DNA of 64,000 nt from Pannonibacter anstelovis (GTDB taxonomy: Bacteria > Pseudomonadota > Alphaproteobacteria > Rhizobiales > Stappiaceae): contig NZ_JBAKBF010000001.1 in NCBI RefSeq assembly GCF_036881715.1, positions 310,001-374,000 on the forward strand, in the 5' to 3' direction. Below, piece after piece: positions 59,790 through 64,000 of the stretch. A model generated the notes under the pieces. It worked only from the letters and a program-made list of their open reading frames with translations. It had not been told where the DNA came from and ran no database searches. Positions within the stretch are counted from its first letter, which is position 1. Each line of letters opens with the position of its first letter. The position numbers and the translations under genes are program-made.

Positions 59790-61076
59790 TCACCCGATCT
59801 TTTCGAGGCCGCCCATATAGGGCCGCAGAACCTCCGGCACCGTGATGCTGCCATCGGCGTTCTGGTAGTTCTCCATCACCGCGATCATCGTGCGGCCAAC
59901 GGCAAGACCCGAGCCATTGAGCGTGTGCACGTAGCGCAGGCCCTTGGCCGCCGGATCAGAGGGACGCAGGCGTGCGCCCATGCGGCGGGCCTGGAAATCG
60001 CCGCAGACCGAGCAGGACGAGATCTCGCGGTAGGTGTTCTGCCCGGGCAGCCAGACCTCGATGTCGTAGGTCTTCTGCGAGCCGAAACCCATGTCGCCGG
60101 TGCAAAGGGTCATGACGCGGTAATGCAGGCCGAGCTTCTGCAGCACCATCTCGGCACAGCCGAGCATGCGCTCCAGCTCGTCCAGCGAGGTTTCAGGCGC
60201 CGTCACCGACACCAGCTCGCATTTCTGGAACTGATGCTGACGCAGCATGCCGCGCGTGTCGCGGCCGGCCGACCCGGCCTCGGAACGGAAGCAGTAGGTG
60301 AGCGCCGTGACGCGCAGGGGCAGCATGTCCTCGGTGAGAATCTCGCCCGCGACAAGATTCGTCAGCGGCACCTCGGCGGTCGGCACCAGATAGTGGCCAT
60401 CCCCCGCCTTGAAGAGATCTTCCTCGAACTTCGGCAGCTGGCCGGTGCCATAGAGGGTTTCGGAGTTGACGAGCAGCGGCGGCGACACTTCCGTATAGCC
60501 ATTCTGGCCCGTGTGAAGGTCGATCATGAACTGACCGAGCGCGCGTTCAAGCCGGGCAAGCTGGCCCTTGAGCACAACAAAGCGCGAGCCCGACAGTTTG
60601 GCCGCAACGGCAAAGTCCATGCCGCCATTGGCCTCGCCCAGCTCGTAGTGCTCTTTGGGCGCAAAGCCGGGCTTCAGCTCCGGCTTCTCGCCCCAGGTGC
60701 GGTAGACAACGTTGCCGCTCTCATCCTCACCGTCCGGCACATCGTCCAGCGGCAGGTTCGGAATGACGCAGAGCGCCTGTTCGAGCGCCTCGTTCAGGCG
60801 GCGCTCTTCTTCCTCGCCCTCCTGAATGAAGGTCTTGATCTTGGCGACTTCGTCAATCAGCGCCTGGGCCGCTGTTTCATCCTTCGCAGCCTTGGCCTTG
60901 CCGATTTCCTTGGAGGCTGCATTGCGGCGCTCCTGGGCTTCCTGCAGGCGGGCAATGTGGCTGCGGCGCGCATCGTCGAGCGCGATGAGACGGGCGGATG
61001 CCTTGTCGAGACCACGGCGTGCGAGGGCTGCGTCGAAGGCGTCGGGATTGTCCCGGATCCACTTGATGTCGAACAT
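59790..61076 (-). CDS. serS: Seryl-tRNA synthetase
   Basis: A 428-residue class II aminoacyl-tRNA synthetase that charges tRNA-Ser, and tRNA-Sec where present. The N-terminal coiled-coil arm (about residues 30-100, ARLQEAQERRNAASKEIGKAKAA) binds tRNA. The catalytic domain has motif 2, CFRSEAGSAGRDTRGMLRQHQF, and motif 3, NGSGLAVGRTMIAVMENYQ. Length is standard. It is in the middle of the leftward tatC-serS-surE-pcm-nlpD arrangement, with an 81-bp gap after tatC. Confidence 0.96.
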   Translation of the reverse strand: MFDIKWIRDNPDAFDAALARRGLDKASARLIALDDARRSHIARLQEAQERRNAASKEIGKAKAAKDETAAQALIDEVAKIKTFIQEGEEEERRLNEALEQALCVIPNLPLDDVPDGEDESGNVVYRTWGEKPELKPGFAPKEHYELGEANGGMDFAVAAKLSGSRFVVLKGQLARLERALGQFMIDLHTGQNGYTEVSPPLLVNSETLYGTGQLPKFEEDLFKAGDGHYLVPTAEVPLTNLVAGEILTEDMLPLRVTALTYCFRSEAGSAGRDTRGMLRQHQFQKCELVSVTAPETSLDELERMLGCAEMVLQKLGLHYRVMTLCTGDMGFGSQKTYDIEVWLPGQNTYREISSCSVCGDFQARRMGARLRPSDPAAKGLRYVHTLNGSGLAVGRTMIAVMENYQNADGSITVPEVLRPYMGGLEKIG

Positions 61077-61157
61077 GTCAGGCTTCCGCTGAAAGACAGG
61101 AAAAGCGGTCCGGACAGACCGGCGGAAGGGGCAAAGGCAAGGAAGCCAGGAAGCGGT

Positions 61158-61946
61158 TCAGTCCGCCGCTTCGCTCTCTTCCTGCTCGGCCCGCTTGCGC
61201 TCGATCATCCGCACCGAAAGAATGGACACTTCGTAGAGAAGCAAGGTCGGGATCGCAAGGCCGATCTGACTGATCGGGTCCGGCGGCGTCAGGATGGCCG
61301 CAACGATGAAGGCGATCACCATTGCGTACTTGCGCTTTTCCTTGAGCGTCTGCGAAGAGAGCAGCCCGGCCCGGCCGAGCAGCGTCAGAACCACCGGCAG
61401 CTGGAACACGAGGCCGAAGGCGAAGATCAGGGTCATGATGAGACCGAGATATTCACTCACCTTGGCCAGATGCTGGATGGCCACCCTGCCCTCGCCGCCC
61501 GTCTGCTCCATCGACAGGAAGAAGCCCATCGCCATCGGCATGACGAAGAAATAGACGAGACATGCGCCCATAAGGAACAGCACCGGCGTTGCCACGAGAA
61601 AAGGCAGGAAGGCACTCCGCTCGTTCTTGTATAGCCCCGGCGCCACGAACATGTAGATCTGCGAGGCAATCACCGGAAACGCCAGAAACAGCGCGCCGAA
61701 CAGCGCCAGCTTCATCTGGGTGAAGAACCACTCCTGCGGCGCGGTGAAGATCATCTCGACAGGCTTGGCGGTGCCAACGGCCTTGAGATAGGGCACCGTC
61801 AGAATGTTGTAGATGTCTGTCGCGAAGTAGAAACACACGGCAAACATGATGATGAAGGCGATGACCGACTTCAGCAGGCGGGAGCGCAGCTCGATCAGGT
61901 GCTCGATGAGCGGCGCCCTGGAGGCGTCGATGTCGTCCTGGCTCAT
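61158..61946 (-). CDS. tatC: Twin-arginine translocase subunit TatC
   Basis: A 262-residue inner-membrane protein with six helices. It recognises Tat signal peptides and, with TatA and TatB, moves folded proteins across the membrane. The N-terminal HLIELRSRLLKSVIAF is a family mark, and FAFGLVFQLPVVLTLL includes conserved Glu-adjacent motifs. The ATG overlaps the tatB stop (ATGA). The cytoplasmic C-terminus has a charged tail (RKRAEQEESEAAD). The operon tatA-tatB-tatC is typical. Confidence 0.95.
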   Translation of the reverse strand: MSQDDIDASRAPLIEHLIELRSRLLKSVIAFIIMFAVCFYFATDIYNILTVPYLKAVGTAKPVEMIFTAPQEWFFTQMKLALFGALFLAFPVIASQIYMFVAPGLYKNERSAFLPFLVATPVLFLMGACLVYFFVMPMAMGFFLSMEQTGGEGRVAIQHLAKVSEYLGLIMTLIFAFGLVFQLPVVLTLLGRAGLLSSQTLKEKRKYAMVIAFIVAAILTPPDPISQIGLAIPTLLLYEVSILSVRMIERKRAEQEESEAAD

Positions 61947-62440
61947 GCTGTCTTGTCCTGGGAAGCAGGTGCAGCCTGCACTTCGGTGGAGGCGGCCGGA
62001 GTGACCGGAGCAGGCTCAGGCTTCGGCGCAGACTTGGATTCTGGAACCTGAGGTCCCGCCACGGGAACAGCTGGCGGCTGATCCCCGGTGGAACTTGCGG
62101 CAGAAACAGGTGCCGGTGGTTCAGCTGCTTCAGGCGCTGGAGCCTGAGGTGCAGAGTTCTTACCGGCCACACGGTCCCCTTCGATCGACCTCTTCAGATC
62201 GCCCAGAGGATTGAAGTTGGCGGCGGCATCAGCAGCCTTGCGCATGTCATCAATGTCGGCCTGACGCTCAGCCTCGCGGACGGCATCATTGAAGGTCGAC
62301 TGAAACTCGTTCGCCATCCGCCGCATCTTGCCGACGATCTGACCGAAGGTCCGCAGCATCCGCGGCAGGTCTTTCGGGCCAACGACAATGATTGCCACAC
62401 AGGCAATCACCATAAGTTCAGCCCATCCGATATCGAACAT
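61943..62440 (-). CDS. tatB: Twin-arginine translocase subunit TatB
   Basis: A 165-residue TatB with one short N-terminal helix (MFDIGWAELMVIACVAIIVVG), the hinge-like PKDLPRMLRTFGQ, an amphipathic helix, and a disordered tail rich in Pro and Ala. It cooperates with TatC in binding signal peptides. The GPKDLP motif is a TatB hallmark. Its stop overlaps the tatC start. The long Ala/Pro-rich tail is common in alphaproteobacterial TatB. Confidence 0.93.
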   Translation of the reverse strand: MFDIGWAELMVIACVAIIVVGPKDLPRMLRTFGQIVGKMRRMANEFQSTFNDAVREAERQADIDDMRKAADAAANFNPLGDLKRSIEGDRVAGKNSAPQAPAPEAAEPPAPVSAASSTGDQPPAVPVAGPQVPESKSAPKPEPAPVTPAASTEVQAAPASQDKTA

Positions 62441-62478
62441 GAATAACCGCCATCCCTAGCGACAAAGCGGCTGACGTA

Positions 62479-62715
62479 TCAGCCAGCCTTGGACTGGTCC
62501 TGTACCTTGTCGGCAGCAACCGGATCAGCCGGCTTGTGTTCGATGGTCTTGGACGCTTCGGGAGCCTTCTCGGCTGTGTCGTCCTCAGCCATGCCCTTCT
62601 TGAAACTCTTGATGCCCTTGGCGACGTCGCCCATCAGGTCGGAGATCTTGCCGCGCCCGAAGAGCAGGATAACGATCACTGCGATGATCAGCAGCTGCCA
62701 GATACCAATACTCAT
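62479..62715 (-). CDS. tatA: Twin-arginine translocase subunit TatA
   Basis: A 78-residue TatA, whose oligomers thin or open the membrane for folded cargo. It has a short helix (GIWQLLIIAVIVILLFGRGKI), then the amphipathic region ISDLMGDVAKGIKSFKKGM with the conserved FGRGKIxDLMGD motif. The start is ATG 62715 with GGGAG upstream; an earlier ATG lies at 62730. It is the first gene of tatABC. The acidic C-terminal tail is unstructured. Confidence 0.93.
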   Translation of the reverse strand: MSIGIWQLLIIAVIVILLFGRGKISDLMGDVAKGIKSFKKGMAEDDTAEKAPEASKTIEHKPADPVAADKVQDQSKAG

Positions 62716-62850
62716 TCCCAGAACTCCCATTACGGGTCAGATACGAAATGCCCTGCCCTCATGCACCCTTGCCCCTGGCGCAGGACGCTTGTCCACCAAG
62801 CGCCAGACTCAGGAGATGTGGGACCCGGAAGGTGGCCCCACAAGCTCCTT

Positions 62851-63996
62851 CTAGTCGGTTACAGCCTCTTTGGCAAAGGCAAGTACGTCCCGTGGATCAA
62901 GCTCCACACTCACATCAGAACCTGCGGTAAGGCCCTCATCGCCACGCAACCTTGCTTTCAGGGGATGGGACAATCCTTCGACGTCCACGAGCACCAGATC
63001 CGCCATGCCGATGAAGCGGCGGCTGAGAATGCGTCCCTTGCGCCCCTTGCCCTCCAGGCCTGAGAGAATCACGCCTTCCGGGCGAACGCAGATGTCCAGT
63101 TTCGTGCCAGCCGCCATGCAGCGCTCCGGCTCCAGAGCCAGACGGCCCAAGGCACATTCAAGCCCGTCGGCCGTGGCCACACCCTCCAGTTCATTGACCT
63201 CGGAGAAGAACCGGGCCGCAAACCGGCTTGTGGGATTGAGATAGAGCTCCCGCGCCGTACCAAACTGCACCAGCCGCCCGCGCCGCATGAGGGCGATCCG
63301 GTCACCCATGCGCATGGCTTCTTCCGGATCGTGGGTCACCATGATGCAGGTCGCCCGCGTCTCGCGCAGGATCATCAGGGTTTCTTCGCGCACATCATCG
63401 CGCAGGCGCCGGTCAAGGCCGGAGAACGGCTCATCCATCAGCAGGATGCCCGGACGCGGCGCAATCGCGCGGGCCAGCGCAACGCGCTGCTGCTCGCCGC
63501 CGGAGAGCGAATGGGGATAATCATCCGCATAACCCGCCAGTCCCACCCGCGCCAGCATCTGCCCGGCAACTGATCGGGCCGCATCCCGGCTCAACTGCGT
63601 CAGGCCGAACATCACGTTCTCGCGATTGGTCAGATGCGGAAACAGCGCATAGTCCTGAAACATCAGGCCGACACCGCGTTTCTCTGGCGGCAGGAAGCAG
63701 GCCGGACCCGCAACTTCCTCGCCATTGATCAGCACGCGTCCGGACGTCTGCGGCTCGACGCCGGCCGCAATGCGCATCAGCGTTGTCTTGCCGCAGCCCG
63801 AATGGCCCAGAAGGCAGAGGATTTCTCCAGGCTCTATACTGAGGCTCACATCATGGAGTGTCGGCACGCCATCGTAGGAATGAAAAACCTTCTCAAAGGC
63901 CAGACCAGCAGCAAAAGCCGCCCCTGCCGTGCCGCGCGCCCCCCAGCCGGGGGCATCGCCGCTTTCGGGCTGTTCCTTCAGGACGGTTGCGCTCAT
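62851..63996 (-). CDS. ABC transporter ATP-binding protein, FbpC/PotA-type
   Basis: A 381-residue ATPase with an N-terminal nucleotide-binding domain and a C-terminal TOBE-like regulatory domain (about residues 260-380). Walker A is GHSGCGKTT, signature LSGGEQQR and Walker B ILLMDEP, with the switch His in VTHDPEEA. Such proteins drive iron(III), polyamine, sulfate or molybdate importers; the pattern with the CFLPPEKRGVGLMFQDYALFPHL segment is closest to FbpC, but this is not certain. The start lies 5 bp from the right edge. The permease and binding-protein genes are not in view and may lie upstream on the minus strand. Confidence 0.87.
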   Translation of the reverse strand: MSATVLKEQPESGDAPGWGARGTAGAAFAAGLAFEKVFHSYDGVPTLHDVSLSIEPGEILCLLGHSGCGKTTLMRIAAGVEPQTSGRVLINGEEVAGPACFLPPEKRGVGLMFQDYALFPHLTNRENVMFGLTQLSRDAARSVAGQMLARVGLAGYADDYPHSLSGGEQQRVALARAIAPRPGILLMDEPFSGLDRRLRDDVREETLMILRETRATCIMVTHDPEEAMRMGDRIALMRRGRLVQFGTARELYLNPTSRFAARFFSEVNELEGVATADGLECALGRLALEPERCMAAGTKLDICVRPEGVILSGLEGKGRKGRILSRRFIGMADLVLVDVEGLSHPLKARLRGDEGLTAGSDVSVELDPRDVLAFAKEAVTD

Positions 63997-64000
63997 TGCT

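Noticed and set aside
58296..61634. A 1112-residue open frame on the plus strand
   Set aside because: It lies antisense to pcm, surE, serS and tatC, all with strong family motifs. High GC content leaves the opposite frame free of stops. Its translation is His/Arg/Gln-rich without recognisable domains.

Overview
The window is high-GC, densely packed chromosomal DNA of an alphaproteobacterium. The gene content fits Hyphomicrobiales, probably a Stappiaceae-like genus such as Pannonibacter or Labrenzia. The evidence is a phosphatidylcholine synthase, a carboxyspermidine-type polyamine pair, a cytochrome-c-fused PuuD urate oxidase, RirA-type operator motifs and typical alphaproteobacterial gene orders (lptF-lptG-lptD-surA-pdxA-rsmA and tatABC-serS-surE-pcm-nlpD). 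The genus is inferred, not proven. I saw no rRNA, tRNA, CRISPR array, insertion sequence or prophage gene.

Region by region: (1) 1-5508 is a dipeptide-type ABC importer followed by an M20 peptidase. (2) 5509-7305 holds a gap with two REP-like palindromes, a PQQ-type sugar dehydrogenase and a tiny lipoprotein. (3) 7380-17058 is a heme uptake locus. hmuS-hmuT-hmuU-hmuV run leftward. From a shared control region with two TGA-N9-TCA boxes, the outer-membrane receptor, a small secreted protein, exbB, two exbD genes and tonB run rightward. One ExbD has the essential membrane Asp; the other has Asn there. (4) 17062-30036 is a leftward purine cluster: LysR regulator, uraH, xdhA-xdhB-xdhC, a BMP-family nucleoside/purine-type importer, puuD and uraD. 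Together these would import purines and convert hypoxanthine/xanthine through urate to allantoin.

(5) 30065-43410 is mixed: a quinone oxidoreductase, phosphatidylcholine synthase, a DUF2182 membrane protein, a UbiH-like monooxygenase, a PAS-GGDEF-EAL protein, carboxyspermidine dehydrogenase and decarboxylase, HolC, an unlisted 39-residue peptide gene with a strong terminator, a PaiB-like protein and PepA. (6) 43621-51356 is the outer-membrane biogenesis run lptF, lptG, lptD, surA, pdxA, rsmA. (7) 51387-55690, leftward, is yajC-secD-secF followed by homologues of two mitochondrial complex I assembly factors (NDUFAF3-like and NDUFAF6-like). The NDUFAF6-like protein has lost the prenyl-synthase aspartates. 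(8) 55940-63996 is a DUF815 ATPase, then leftward tatA-tatB-tatC-serS-surE-pcm-nlpD, and an FbpC/PotA-type ABC ATPase at the right edge.

The most unusual item is the TonB energising module with a D/N pair of ExbD proteins and a linked secreted protein. Next are the co-located complex I assembly homologues beside the Sec genes, and the small structured transcripts at 39.8 kb and 40.9-41.2 kb. Start sites were moved from the longest frame wherever a Shine-Dalgarno sequence, signal peptide or overlap favoured a downstream codon; this is stated in each entry.
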